This document shows, one piece after another, positions 22,325-35,396 of a stretch of 64,000 nucleotides of DNA; positions within the stretch are counted from its first letter, which is position 1; each line of letters starts with the position of its first letter. This DNA comes from Nemophila menziesii (lineage: Eukaryota > Streptophyta > Magnoliopsida > Boraginales > Hydrophyllaceae). The notes below the pieces were generated by a model. It had not been told where the DNA came from. It saw nothing but the letters and a program-made list of their open reading frames with translations, and did no database searches. Location: the NCBI GenBank assembly GCA_029959085.1, contig JARWIR010000001.1, forward strand, positions 70,742,899 to 70,806,898. The letters are read 5' to 3'. Position numbers and translations under genes: made by a program.

Positions 22325-25140
22325 TCATCCATAAGGATGTCTACTCGCGACGCAAACATGATGAATTTTGAGCAACTCACATACACAGCGAGACTACTCA
22401 TAGGTGTTTATTTTTCAAAATCTAACTTTATGAATATTAAATTAAGACAATGCAGGACTTGGTCATGGGCAGGTTTAATCGAAGGACGAGATTTCTTAAA
22501 ACAAAATGAAATATATCAAATAGGAGATGGAAAATTATTAATATTTTTAAAGATAAATGGCTTGATACACAATGAAAATTGGAAAGACCACCAAATTATA
22601 AATTGAAAAAAGTATCTGATTTGTGGATTGAAAATACGGCATATTGGAATACAAAATTACTGGATAACATCTTCCCAAACCCACTAGTATCAGTCATTAC
22701 TAAAAAAAAAGATTTTAGAGTCAGATGTTGAGGACTATTTGATTTGGCCACATTTAAAATGGGGATTATATCATGAAAATGGGATATAAGATTCTCACAG
22801 ATAATCAAAATTTTAATGAGCCACAAAGGTCAACAACATGTCCAAATACATGCACAAGTCTATGTAAAATAATCCAGAAAGCAAATACTCCAACAAAACC
22901 AAGGATCTTTATCTGGAAAGCATGCAACAATGCAATACCAACTGGGAAAATCTGGAGAAAAGAAAGTGTGATTTTCTGGCAGAATGCTCATGGTGTCACA
23001 TTGATGAGGAAACAATAGAGCATTTATTCTTAACATGTGGTATGTGTCAGGTTATTTGGGATGGATCAGTGGTGGGTCCTTGTGTGTTATAAAATAATGC
23101 GCTAAAGTTGAGGACTCACAAACCGCAAGTGTACAGTTGTCCAAGTAATAAACCAATAAATCGGGATTCGTTCGTAGGGACAAAATAGGTATAACTCAGA
23201 TGTGAATCAAATAGTGGATTAATTGCAAGTACGAAAAAGTAAATGATATAATGTTTGTTTTGGTTTTCTAAAACTAAGATGCAAGTAAATTAAATGCTAG
23301 ATTAATTAAACTGAAATGAAAATAATGCAAATAAGTAGGCTAGACGCAAGAGAAGAAGTAGTACTTGTGCAAGTCGGGATTCTAAAGTCTCCTAACCCTT
23401 GTCAGGGTGGACCTAAGGTGTTATTAAGTTCGTCAGGATGATTACAACTACTTTTGGATGGTTCAACCTCTTTACCTCATTGGCTATTGGTTAGTCAAGC
23501 CTTTTAAAGTCATTGGCGAATACCAACGGCAATTACCTAGGTCTGTATCTAAACCCCCCGTCAAGGTGATCACTACGCCACTATAGTAAATAGCCTAGAT
23601 ACTAATAATTACCCTTAGTTCATGAATCCAAAGATAATAATTCAAGAGTAAAATAAAGTCCAACACAAAATAACAAGTTCAATTTAAATACTTAAATCCC
23701 AAATCGGAATAACATAAATTAATCAAGTTTGGGGTTCAACCCAATATGCAATTCTCAAGTACAAAGGGAACTTAGCTCATAACGGAAAGAAAAACTAAAA
23801 AAAAAAATAACTCATGTTTGATTACAGAAATAAAAGATAAAAGAACCTAATTAAGGATTGGCTGTGATTTGGAGAAGATGACTTTCTCCAGCTCTTAGCT
23901 TTCTCCTTTTCCTTGCTTCTGACTTTCTCTCAGGCGTTTCTGACTTGTGTAAATTGAGTTGTGTGTAAGATAAAATTCAAAAGGTCTATTTATAAGGTGA
24001 AAATCGACTTAAGCTATTACTTAAGTAAATTAGTAAAATATTAAAAAGCCCAATTCCAATCTTGTATTTCAAATCCTTTAACTGATGTACAGTCCGTAGT
24101 AAAACGGATGTAACTTCCTCAAATCAACTCCAAATTGACCCATTCCAGTTGCTAAATCTACCTAACTCAATAGGAAACAAAACCTATTTCACGACCCAAA
24201 GGCTGAATCCATGTGTAAGTAGCTCAAAATCAGCAATCAATATCAGCCTTCCAGATTTACATGTTTCCTTGTCAATTCTTCGGGAAATCTTTTCTCGCCT
24301 TTGACTTTTCTACTCGATCTAAGACTTTAATTCTCGATTCCTCTCCTTGTATTAGTGCTCCCTAGCATCCATGGACCTACAAACTTTGCACTAAAAATAA
24401 CCCATTTAACGTGCAAAAGCTTTAAAAATGAAAAATAACAAAATTCCAAGGAGAGAAAATGAAATATAACGAAACAACACTAAAAGTTTATCATATTAGT
24501 CAATTATTCACCTAAAATTATGTCTCCTAAGGGCATAATATTAAAACAAAAAGGGAGACATCAATCAGTTGCACAAATTAGAGTACAAATTTCTGTTGGG
24601 AGAATATATTTTAAAATTATAAAAACATATGTAAAAGGAGGGTGGCAACCCAGAGTCATAATAACTCATATACTTCTGAGGATTTGGGATATATGGAACA
24701 CAAATACAAAAAGTAAACACAATGCGATAGAAGTGAATACAAACAATATCATTGGGACTACCAATATTAACATCACAAAGTTATTTGGGGCAAATTGGAG
24801 TAATTTTAATCAGGCTTCATTAGATAAAAATCCAATACCATTGTCACCAGAAAGCGGCTTGGATTTCAGTTGGACATTGCATAAATGTTCATTGTTCCAG
24901 GTACAAGCTTGTAGATGCAAATGATTGGTAAGAAGACTTAAATGCTTAGTACAGGAAGTACTAGGAGAAATAATTGAAGCTGGAATAGGGAAGTTTTGAA
25001 GATGGAATGAAAGATATTTTTAGAGGGAGAAAAGGAAGGCTGTAAAAAACAAGGGAGAAAACAAACAACAAAAGCAAAATCAACGACAGAAGATGAAGAT
25101 TGCAGCAATGTTGAAGTAGTTATTTAGGAAAAGGTTAACT
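22325..25140 (+). pseudogene. LINE-1 fragment split by a solo LTR
   Basis: Plus-strand LINE C-terminal region. Before the LTR: TWSWAGLIEGRDFLKQNEIY near 22455, then NTPTKPRIFIWKACNNAIPT near 22890 and a zinc-ribbon piece. After the LTR the same reading resumes (VAQIRVQI near 24570 and onward). From about 22332 to 24885 it is a diverged duplicate of the LINE at 33322-34375; the two then part company. From about 24890 to 25140 the sequence is not recognised. It has many stops and no intact domain. Confidence 0.7.
23070..24563 (-). mobile_element. Solo LTR inserted in the LINE (1494 bp)
   Basis: Minus-strand LTR with TGATGTCTC at the outer end (24555-24563) and TGGTG/CACCA at the inner end (23070-23074). 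A perfect 5-bp duplication ATCAG lies at 23065-23069 and 24564-24568. The LINE at 34045-34060 (ggatcagttgcac) shows the uninterrupted target, confirming both ends. A TATA box, TATAAATAG, is at 23986-23994. No internal sequence is attached. The terminal hairpin is present with one mismatch and a 28-nt loop. Confidence 0.93.
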
Positions 25141-26327
25141 TTTAGAATATGTGTTTTTGGTAGGGCGAGCAAAGTTATAGGGAGTAAAATTACTTTTTCC
25201 TTTTTTGTGATAGTACTTAAAATTCCACTACTAGGAGCTTGATCCGTATGGATGGATATTTATGGGAGATTCTTAGGTAGTCATGGACTACCATTTCTTT
25301 TGTATTTTTAGAAATAAAAAATAATATTGATTGAAGATAGAGAAATTTAAAGATGTAAACGTGTTTATTCTTTTTACTCCAAAGTGTTACGTAAAAAAAA
25401 TTCTTTCTCTCTCTAAACCTTTCCTCTACAAAAATAGCGTGAGTTTCATGTTATTTCTCAAATTATTTATTTATCTACTCTTAATAAACTACTCTATGAT
25501 TTCCTTCCTCTTTCCCCACGATCCAGGTCCACCTGGGCAATACACCTTCACCCATAGTTACATTTTATTTATACTCCAATAGGTTCTCGGCCATTTATGA
25601 CATGCAATGGTTTTGCCCACTTCTCTGTACAAGGATCAAGGCTAAAGACTACCCTAATGTCTTTTATTCACTGATTATTACACCTTTTATTAATATGCAA
25701 GGACATTCTGATTTAATTTATCTTGGCTTCCATCCTTCATCTTATTTTGGGTTCTATCTTCCTGGGTGTTACCAATATCTTGCTATATTAATGAATGGTT
25801 ATATCTAACTAGTGATGTCCAAAAGGCTATGTTGATCTTTTTATGTGGGGGCTCCGAGTGGATTCATGGTTACATTATTAAAAGAATTTGTGAACTTATT
25901 GGGAATGTTGTTCTTGCCTTTATTTACACTTTTATAATTACTCCACAAGCTCTAGCAGCTTTTATGGGTATTTCTCTGGTTTTTCTCTCTGAAGAAAGAC
26001 TATTTCTAAGGCTTATGGACTTTATTTGGCTCCCGTATCATTACCTCAAGTATGTTTTCTTCCCTTGACTCTTACTTGTATTGTCCCCCTATGTGTTGTG
26101 CCTCATGTCTGTCTTATTTCAATGACTATAAATAAGTCTCCTATTTTAGCTATTTCGTTAGCTATGTTTATGGTTGTATTGCTCTTCTACTTGGGTTTAA
26201 TAACATCTATTTTCTAGCTGATCACAGGGGATCGACTAAAGTATCTCTTCTTGAGATACTCTTCTGTATATTTTCTTTTAGAGAATCTTTTATAAAATAT
26301 TTGAGAAGATGTTACAAGCTACTTTTT
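25141..26327. other. Unrecognised region with short open frames
   Basis: Pyrimidine-rich on the plus strand from about 25331 to 26220, with overlapping frames of 63-100 residues (for example 25766-26068, hydrophobic). None shows a domain I recognise, and no splice model joins them convincingly. It could be a decayed LINE ORF1 region belonging to the element that starts downstream, or a dead gene. The segment 25264-25303 is an inverted copy of 33272-33312. Confidence 0.35.
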
Positions 26328-26329
26328 TA

Positions 26330-26586
26330 CTCCCTCTGTTCCACTGAAATTGTCCACTTACTAAAAATAATGTTCCAAATATATTGTCCACTTAGGAGTT
26401 CAAGACACTTTTTTTCCTACTTTTTCCACTATTACCCTTATTAAAATATTGAAATTTATATTTCCAATACACATTTAAGATATCAAGATACTTTATTAAG
26501 GGTATTTTTGTAATGGTGAATGCATTTATTATGTTTCTTAATATATGTGAAAAGCTAAGTGGACAAATTTAGTGGAACGGAGGGAG
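26330..26586. mobile_element. Stowaway-like MITE (257 bp)
   Basis: Long inverted ends: CTCCCTCTGTTCCACTGAAA at the left and the complement at the right (AGTGGAACGGAGGGAG). A TA dinucleotide flanks each side (26328-26329, 26587-26588). This is the classic Tc1/Mariner-derived Stowaway pattern of plants. No coding capacity. Confidence 0.9.
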
Positions 26587-26856
26587 TATTATTATTTCTT
26601 CGTTTTTGGGTCGCTCAATAAGACGGCTAGTATATGCTCTAGGATTCTATTCTGGGATTCGAGACTCAGCTATTGGCTAATAAATTTTATTCTGCATCTT
26701 ATTTCTTCCGATGATCTTATAGTATGTCCTCATAGCACATCGGATTTTGCAAACTTCTCTTTACGCAATATATTTTATTTGCACGCTTTTCGTATGGATC
26801 AAGTTAAAAACGTATCGGTTGAGATTATCACTTTATCTACTATAATATAATCTTGA

Positions 26857-29800
26857 ATGCTAGAAGTGGAGTGGTTTCTAATGATCCAAATGGTAATAAA
26901 TTTGATTGGGGGAATTGAAAATCACTACTTTAGTAAGGGCCTTCTTTATGAAGGCTATTTGTGTGTGGAGTCTAGTGACAAGTCTAATTCTGACGAGGTA
27001 ATAAGTACTCGGGATCCTCCCATGATGGAAACCCTACCTTTTAAACCTTTCGTGGATGGCGGCCGATCCCTCAATCAGGCCGGGGTTATGGATAATCTTC
27101 TTGTATGGAATTGTCGGGGGCGAGGGCATCCACGACAAAGAAAATGTTTAAGTCCCTTGTGTAGAAGTATCAAATTTCTACTGCTTGTTTACTAGAGTCT
27201 AAACTTAGGAGTAAGAGTATAAGTTCTTGTAGTCACTTTAAATCTTTCAATAATTCTCATGTGGTAAAGCCCAGAGGAAGATCTTATATGCCTGGAGGTA
27301 TACTCAAATTGTGGAATGATGCAGTTAAGCTTAGATTTTTCAACTCTTCGCCCTCTTTTGTTATTGCTCATACTGAATAATCTAATGACTTTTCTTGATA
27401 CCTTGTTTTTATTTATGCTCCAAATAATGACATTGAAAGACTAATCCTCTAGGAATCTATCTCGGATTGGTATGCAAAATTTGATATCCCCACTTTTTTT
27501 ATTGGAGATTTTAACGATATTTCAAAAACTTCTGAAAAACAAGGTAAAATCGAGCCAAATTTCGATATGAAGTTTAACAATTTTATAAGCAAAAATCATC
27601 TTGTTGATCTCCCAAGCAAGGGTTGTTTCTTTACTTGGACCAACAAAAAATCAAAGAGAATGTTAAAAAAAGGCTCGATCGCGGTCTTGCCACTACTTCT
27701 TGGTGTAATTTTTTCCAAATTCTCGCTTCAAGTTCCGCACGCTATTGGATCTGACCACTCCCCTCTTATTCTACTCAAAGATTCGTCCAAATCTAAGCTT
27801 AACAAATATTTCATGTTTGAATCTAGATGGATGAAAAATGATCAATGTAAAGATGTGGTTAATTAATCATGGGGTTCATTTCCATATACCGATAGCATTC
27901 AAGAGTTTTGTGGCAAGAGAGATGCAACTTGCTTAGCTCTTTCTGGATGGAGCAAATTTTTTTTTTTGTAATAACCGTAATTTGATTGATAAATATCAAA
28001 AAGAGTTAACTCAAATTCAGAATGATTCTCCATCTCTAGAAAATTGGGAAAAAGAAAGAGCTCTCTTTAATAAATTGGAAAAAGTTTGGAATCATGAAGA
28101 GTCGGTTTGGGACGATAGAGCACGGGATCTCTGGATTAAAAAAGAGATAAAAACACCAAATATTTTTACGCTGCAACTATGAATTGGAGAAAGATTAATC
28201 ATATATTCAATTTAAAAAAGGAAGATGGGTCATAGACGGATAATCCCGAAAAGATCAATTGCAATATTCACGATTACTATTCTAGGCTCTTTACGAGTAA
28301 GAAGACTTTTAAGGCGAAATATATTTCTCATGTCATTCCTTGTAAAATTACCTCCCTCATGAACGTGTCTCTGATCAAAACCCCGGACATGGCTGAAGTG
28401 AAAAATGCTGTTTTTACCATGTTCGGTTCTAAGGCGCCTGGACCAGACGGTCTTCCCGGTAATTTTTATCATGAGTATTGGGATATTATCAAGGAGGATA
28501 TTTTAAATTGGTTTCTGATTTCTTTAATTATAATATTCTGCTTAATAAACTTAATGACACACTGATTGCCCTCATTCCCAAAGGTGATTATTAGGAAACT
28601 ATCGCTAATTTTAGACTAATTGTGTGCATTAATTTTAGTTATAAAATTATTGCAAAAGTCATAGCTCTAAGACTTCAACCTATTATGGACGATATTATCT
28701 AACCGACTCAATCAGCTTTTATTATAGGAAGAAACATCCAAGACAATATTCTTATTGCTCAAGAAGTATCGTACTTTCCAAAAAAAAAATCTAAAAAGAA
28801 TTATGGCCCAGTCAAAATTGATATGGCAAAAGTTTACGATCAAGTGGATGGGAGCTTCCTTATTGAGACTCTCAAAAGCCTCGGTTTCTATGATAAATGG
28901 ACAAACTGGATCTTTAATTGTATTTAGATAGCCAGTTTCCAAATTAAAGCCAACGGGCAAAGACTTGATAAATTCTTTCCAAGTCAAGGCATTAGGCATG
29001 AAGATCCCCTATCACCCCTCCTTTTCTATCTTCTCTCGGAGAGCCTCATTAATTTGACTAAATTTCAATGTCATGAAGGTAACATTAAAGGAATATCTTT
29101 CACGAGAAACTGAAACTCACTCATCTTCTTTTAGCGGACGACGCTCTTTTTTTATTAACATTGAAAAAACCTAAGATTTTAAAGAAACGCTCTCCAACTT
29201 CTGTCAAGCATTTGGCCAGAAAATCAATTTTCACAAATCTTCCATCTTATTTAGTAAGGGAACTCTGGATTAAGTCTGCGATGAAGTTGCTCAAACTCTT
29301 AATATTAAGGAAAACGATCATTTTGGGAAATACCTTGGGATTCTGTTCTCTCTAAAACGCAATAAGTCTGAAAATATTAATTATATTAAGGACCGGTTGT
29401 TATCAAAATCGGCTAGCTGGCTTTCCAACCTTCTCTCAGATGGTGGCAAAAAAGTTCTCATTAAGGCGGTGCTACAAGATATTCCGAACTGCGTTATGTC
29501 AATTTTTGAGTTCCCCAAAATTCTTTGTAGAAAACTCTTGGGTATCGTCTCTAGTTTTTGCTGGGACACCAACACTAAAATCAGAATTCACTGGATGTCA
29601 TGGAAGAAAGTGACTGGATCCAAATCCATTGGAGGAATCGGTTTTCGGGATTTCCAGAAGATGAATACAACTCTCCTTATTAAGCAAGCATGGTGAATTA
29701 TTAATAATCCTAATTCTCTTGTCTCCAAAGTCCTCAAAGGTATTTACTCACCTCATAGCAGATTATTTGATACTAAATTAGCAAAAAAAAGATCATGGAG

Positions 29801-31223
29801 TTGGGTAGCATCTATAAAGGTATCTGATTCCTAAAACTTCATGCAAAATGTCAAATTGGAAATGGTCTCAATACTAACATATGGGATCATAATCGGATTG
29901 GCAAGAAAAATCCTCTCAATAAGCCCGATGGCTGCAATATTAACTAGGTTGCTCAACTTTTTAATAATGACATGACTTCTTGGAACACAAATCTACTTAA
30001 ATATCTCTTTCGACTGAATGTTACTAGTGATATTCTGAAAATCCCTATCATGTTTCTTAACGAGGATGATAAACTAATTTGGCCAATGACCAAGGATGGA
30101 ATATATACTACTAAAGCAGGCTATCATACACTAGTCAACTGCGAAATCCAAAAAGAAGCTCAGAGCTCAAAAGATTGGGAAAACAATGATAGATGTTTAT
30201 GGAATATCATTTGGCACTCCAATGTTCCTTTAAAAGTTCATGCGTTTGTTTGTAACTATTGCAATGGAGCCATTTCTACCAAAAATAATATTCATGAAAG
30301 GAAATGTGCAACGAATAACAATTGCGAATGGTGTGAAACCAAGAAAGAAAATATCAAACACCTTTTTCTTTTATGCCCTTTCAGCTTGTCTGTCTGGGCT
30401 AATTCTAAAATACAAATCAAAATGATAAGATTGTCAAGCATAATTTGAGTAATTGGATCATCAACACAATTGATCAATACGCTGCGAATGGTTGGAAGAA
30501 ATATGAAATCACGACTCATCTTCTTCTCACAATTTGGAAAATATGGAAGGCTAAAATGAAAGGTCTCTTTGAAAACACTGAATACAATGTCAAAGATATC
30601 TTTTTTAACATCAATACAATGATTATGCGGCTGTTTGGACCCAAGGACTCTATGAAATCAACTGTCTATAACAACATTGATAATGGTACAAATGAGATCC
30701 TTGATAATCCACTTCTCTCTGATGATGTTGATCTGATCTGATTCTGTGATGCTTCCTTTACAAAAGATTGGAAACCCATTGGTAGCGCCTCTATCGATGT
30801 CAATCATGATGGTAATATTACCCATAAAATCGCTAAACGTTGTCTGGTTAGAAGTCGTATTGAAGGAGAGTGCTAGGTTGTCTTACTCTCAGTGAGACAA
30901 GCCGCAATCCTCAATCACCGGAGTATCTCTTTCTACTCCTACAACCTTGAACGTTTTCAAGGTATCTCAAAAGACTCAGGTCTTCGATGGTAAACTTATC
31001 CTATTGTTGCCGAAATGAAAAACTAGCTTGCCAAATTTCCGTTCTGGAGGGTCCTTTACATTAATCAATCTTTCAACACCACTGAGGGTGCTCTGGCTAA
31101 GTGTACAAGGCGTAATATTAATTAGTCTTAGTGGCATGATTTTTCACTTATTGGTGCTTTTAATTTTCTCAATCAGACGTGTAATAACATTCGATATAAT
31201 TAATTTGTTTTTCTCCCATAAAA
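26857..31223 (+). mobile_element. LINE-1 retrotransposon, decayed
   Basis: ORF1 tail at 26857-27085, then ORF2 from ATG 27088 (MDNLLVWNCRGRG, the endonuclease start). Endonuclease blocks: TFFIGDFNDIS near 27493, DLPSKGCFFTWTN near 27607, GSDHSPLILL near 27748. Reverse transcriptase: SKAPGPDGLPGNFY near 28428, QSAFIIGRNIQDNI near 28710, LADDALF at 29128-29148. Then SIGGIGFRDF near 29626, a zinc ribbon (CEWCETKKENIKHLFLLCPF, about 30326-30385), and RNase H (FCDASFTKDW near 30740; AKCTRRN near 31098). It ends near a poly(A) at 31219-31225. Many stops and shifts; not functional. Confidence 0.9.
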
Positions 31224-33198
31224 AAGTATTACGTAAATATGCATTGTAGGTTATATTTTTTTCTTTTTTTTATTTAAATCATTATAATATTAGTTATTTA
31301 TTATCAACTAACAAATATTTTTTCAATCTAACAATAAATGTTTGAATTTAAAAATTAAATAAACAAAAATATTTAGAATATTTAAACTCCACATGAAAAT
31401 AAAATCAAATAATTAGTTGATTTATATATGTACAATTAAAAGAAATCATAAATAAATTATTATATTTTGAATATTGTCAATTATTCATAGGGTATAAAAG
31501 ATTTTTTCTCTTTATTTGTAGTAATTTCTTATTTATTAAAAATACGACAAAACCACCTATTAACCGATATCCGTTTTGAAAAACGTTTTCTAAGGGGAAC
31601 ATAGTCCAAAAAACAACAACCGCATTAAAATTAACACTTTGACATCGACATTTTATTAATGACACAATAAAACTTATCTCCTTGTTCCCGGGACAATATG
31701 AGATTTTACCTAATTCTTTAAGCAAAAAATATTATCAACACTTGTAGTAATAATAGTCTTCCTCTAACTTAAATATCCACCCACCCTTCTCCGAACAAAA
31801 ATTATCCCAAAATATTTTGAGGTTGTAACCCTAAACCTCACTGATTGTCCTAACTTTTCACCCTTGAGAGAAAAATCCTAAATCTGCCCCTACGAAGGTG
31901 TTGTGTTGATTGTGATTGTTTTTTGCTGGGATTGGTTCACTAAGATAACTTTTCAAAACTGACATCTTCGCAGGGGGCGGATCTAGGGCTTTTTTCTTGA
32001 GGGCAAAAAGTTAGAACAACAAGCGAGGTTCAAGGTTGCAACCAAACAACTCAAGAAAAAAGTCGCGAGTATAAAGTAGTTTTATGAATTAAAAAGATGA
32101 ATTATTAAATTACCAGCTTGTCCTTTGAAGTGACTAGTTTTTGTGGGGCTCAATTTATATTTAGTATAAAGCACTTTTATGAATTTGATTTAAGGTCCAT
32201 GTGTATTTATTCGTTGGCCAACAATTTTTTTACGAAAACATTTTGTTTGTACATAATTTTACAATTTTACTCTTACTCTTACTATGTCTTTTTTTCGTTC
32301 CAAAGCATGGTTCTATTATTTGTATTTTTCTGTTCTACTGTGTTTTCTCGTTAGAATATCACCAAGGTAGAAAGTCAATGATAACCCATATTTTTGCCAC
32401 GTATCAAAAAAACCTAGGTCCGCCCCCTGCGAAGGTGTCAGTTTTGGAAAAATTTATCTTAGGTAGATCAATCCCAGCAAAAAGAACTTCACATTAAAAA
32501 CAACACCTTCGTAGGGCAGGTCTAGGATATCTCTCAAGGGGGAAAAGTTAGAACAATTAGTGGAGTTCAGGGTTACAACCTCAAAAATATTTTGGGATAA
32601 TTTTAGTTCGGTGAAGGGTGGGTGGATATTTAAGCTAGGGGAAGTCTATTATTACTGCAAGTGTTAATAAGATTTTTTTTGCTAAAAAAATCGGCAGAAT
32701 TTCATTTTGTCCCAGAAACGGGGATATAAGTTTTATTGTGTCTTCAATAAAAAATGTCAAGGTCAAAGTGTTATTTTAATGCGGTTGTTGTTTATTGAAA
32801 TTGGTTTCCACCGGTTAATAGGTGGTTTTTGTCGTATTTTTCATAAATAAAGAAATTACACAAATAGAGAGAAAAATATATTTTATACTCCATGAATAAT
32901 TGACAATATTCAAAATAAAATAAAATAATTTCCGATTTCTTTAATCGTACATATAATAATTAACTAGTTATTTGATTTTATTTTCAAGTGGAGTTTAAAT
33001 ATTCTAAATATATTTGTTTATTTAATTTTTAAATTCAAGCATATATTGTTAGATTGAAAAAATAAATGTTATTTTTTTAGTACCTCTTAATTTTTTATTT
33101 ATAATTTATTATGTATGATTATAATTAACAAATATTAAAAGGATTTAAATAGAAAAGGAAAAAAAATACAAACTACAATGCATGTTTACGTAATACTT
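31224..33198. mobile_element. Large inverted-repeat (foldback) element, about 2 kb
   Basis: The left arm (31224 to about 32000) and right arm (about 32400-33198) are inverted copies over nearly 800 bp; both termini read AAGTATTACGTAAA inward. Each arm also carries its own smaller hairpin around a CGCAGGGGGCGG or CTACGAAGG block. The 400-bp centre holds only short frames. No clear target duplication was found, and the left end abuts the poly(A) of a LINE. The class is unknown; a Mutator-type or other foldback transposon is most likely. Confidence 0.75.
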
Positions 33199-33319
33199 GA
33201 GAGTAAAAATAAAAAACATTCATATATTAAGATTTCTCTCTTTTCAATCATTATTATTTTATTAGTAAAACTACACAAGAAATGGTGGTTCATGACTACC
33301 AAAGAATCTCCCGATATTT

Positions 33320-34862
33320 AGTAAGGATGTCTACTCGCATTCCCAGTTGCGCGGGAATTTTGAGCAACTCAGATTTGCCCAAGGTATTTATTTTCCAAAA
33401 TCTAAATATATAAATATTAAATTGACACAATGCAAGACTTGATTGTGGGAAAATTTAATAGAAGGACAAAGTTTCTTGAAATAAAATAAAATATATCATA
33501 TAGGAGATTAAAAATCTATTGATGTTTGAAAGATAAATGGCTTGATACATAATGAAAATTGATGAAACAACCAAATTATAAATTGAAAAAATATTTGATT
33601 TGTGGATTGAAAATATGACAGATTGGAATAGAAAAGTATAGGATAACATCTTTCCAAGTCAACTAGTATCAGATATTACTAGGAAAAAGATTTTGCAGTC
33701 AGATGTTCAAGATCATTCTATTTGGCCACATTCAAAATGGAGATTATGTCACGAAAACGGGATATAATATTTTCACAGATAATTAAATTTTTTGGTGAGC
33801 CACAAAGGTCAACAACAGTCCCAGATACAAGTACAAGTCTATGGAAAACAATATGGAAAGCAAATATTTCAAGAAAATCAAGGATCTTTGTCTAGAAAGC
33901 ATGCAACAAAACAAAACCGTCTAAGAAAATTTAGGAGAAAAGAAAGTATGATGTTCTGGCAGAAAGCTCATGGTGTCACATTAATGAGGAAATGGTAAAG
34001 CATTTACTCTTAACATGTGGTATGTGTCAGTCTATTTGGGTTGGATCAGTTGCACAAATTAGAGTGCAACGGGGTACTCCAGTTCCGTTGGGAGAATGGA
34101 TTTTAAAAATTGTACAAACATTTATAGAAGGTGGTGGCAACCCAGAGTCATAATAGCTTTTCTACTTCTGATGATTTAGAATATATGGAAGACAAATATG
34201 AAAAGTAAACACAATGGGGCAGAAGTGAATACATAAAATATCACTTGTACTACCAATATTAACATCACAAATTTATCTCGGGCAAATTAGAGTAATTTTA
34301 ATCAAGCTTCATTAGATAAAAATCCAATACTATTGTCACTAGAAAACGTCTTGGATTTCAGTCCGACATTGTATTTATATGTGATGCATCACTTGATCAC
34401 CCATACAATCCAACATGAATGGGAATCGTTCAGATTCATAAGACAAGCAGATCAAGAATAGAACATTGTAGGGCAGATTTATGTGAGTCGATGATCAAAG
34501 GAGGAGCACAAGTCATTATGTAGCAGTGGGGATGTGCAAAGATATCATACACGAAGAGAAAACAATATATTCGGATAAGCTTGAAATTATTCAAGGTCTT
34601 AAGCAAGTGTTAGCAGCTAGCTGGAAGATCTAGTCGAAGCTGAGGAAAATCAAACAAATGGCTAAAGAGGCGGGAGTTATCAACTTCAGGCACATTCCTC
34701 GGTATCTCAATTCCCATGCAGATAGGTTAGCCAAAAAGGAAAGACATAGAGCTACAACAACTAGGGGATACTATTAAATGTTTTAGATTGCTTTGATATA
34801 TTAGGATTAGGATCAGATAGTTAGGAAGTATTTTTTCTTTTTCTGTCCAAAAAAAGTAAGAA
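33320..34862 (+). pseudogene. LINE-1 3' fragment ending in poly(A)
   Basis: Diverged duplicate of the 22325 LINE without the LTR. The final part encodes RNase H: ICDASLDHPYN near 34376, and HIPRYLNSHADRLAKKERHR near 34692-34750, then a stop and a 3' tail ending in a poly(A) run at 34850-34856. Stops occur throughout. The sequence GTAAG(G/A)AT at both ends (33321 and 34857) is a weak candidate target duplication. Confidence 0.75.
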
Positions 34863-34884
34863 TTTCAAGGGTTCTCTCTTATGC

Positions 34885-35396
34885 ATAAACATCAAAAACG
34901 ATAACTATAACCATTTATTTAATAAAAAACCATAACCAAATAGTTTTATTCATTGGTTTCGCTGTTTTTAACCATTAGGTTTCGGTTGTTTTAAATAGTT
35001 TTGTGATTTTTAACAATAACGAAACGATAACTCTATAAATATATTAAAGATTTCTAAAATAAGACCACACATATAAGAAAAATCTTCAAAGTATATACAA
35101 AATTATGTTGGTTTTTGTTAAAATTAGATATTTGTTATTTAGTTGGTCAAATTTATTATTTATATCTGGTTTTATAATTTGAATATTATTTTTAATAATT
35201 ATTATAAAATATGAAAATATATAAGATAATAAACGAATTTTAGTTAATACGGTTTTATTTTTTTATCTAAAACCATAACCTAACGGTTTTAACTATCGGT
35301 TACACTTTTCGAAACCATAACCTAATGGTTTTAACCATGGTTATATAATCGGTTTTTTAATCGGTTTTGGTTTTTAACTGTAATTATTTCCATCCC
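34885..35396 (-). mobile_element. hAT-like MITE, copy 2 (one end truncated)
   Basis: Inverted relative of the MITE at 3774-4297: same AACCATAACC and AAAACCG blocks in the same order on the minus strand. The right end GGGATGGAAATAATTAC (minus strand, at 35380-35396) matches the GAGATGACA terminus. The left terminus is missing, so no target duplication could be read. Confidence 0.55.

Noticed and set aside
24481..24493. LTR end placed at TTTATCA (24493)
   Set aside because: The flanks do not match there; extending to 24563 gives the family terminus TGATGTCTC and a perfect ATCAG duplication.
25331..26217. Chain of overlapping hydrophobic frames as a membrane-protein gene
   Set aside because: The frames overlap, have no consistent splice sites and no known domain; pyrimidine-rich DNA produces hydrophobic translations by chance.
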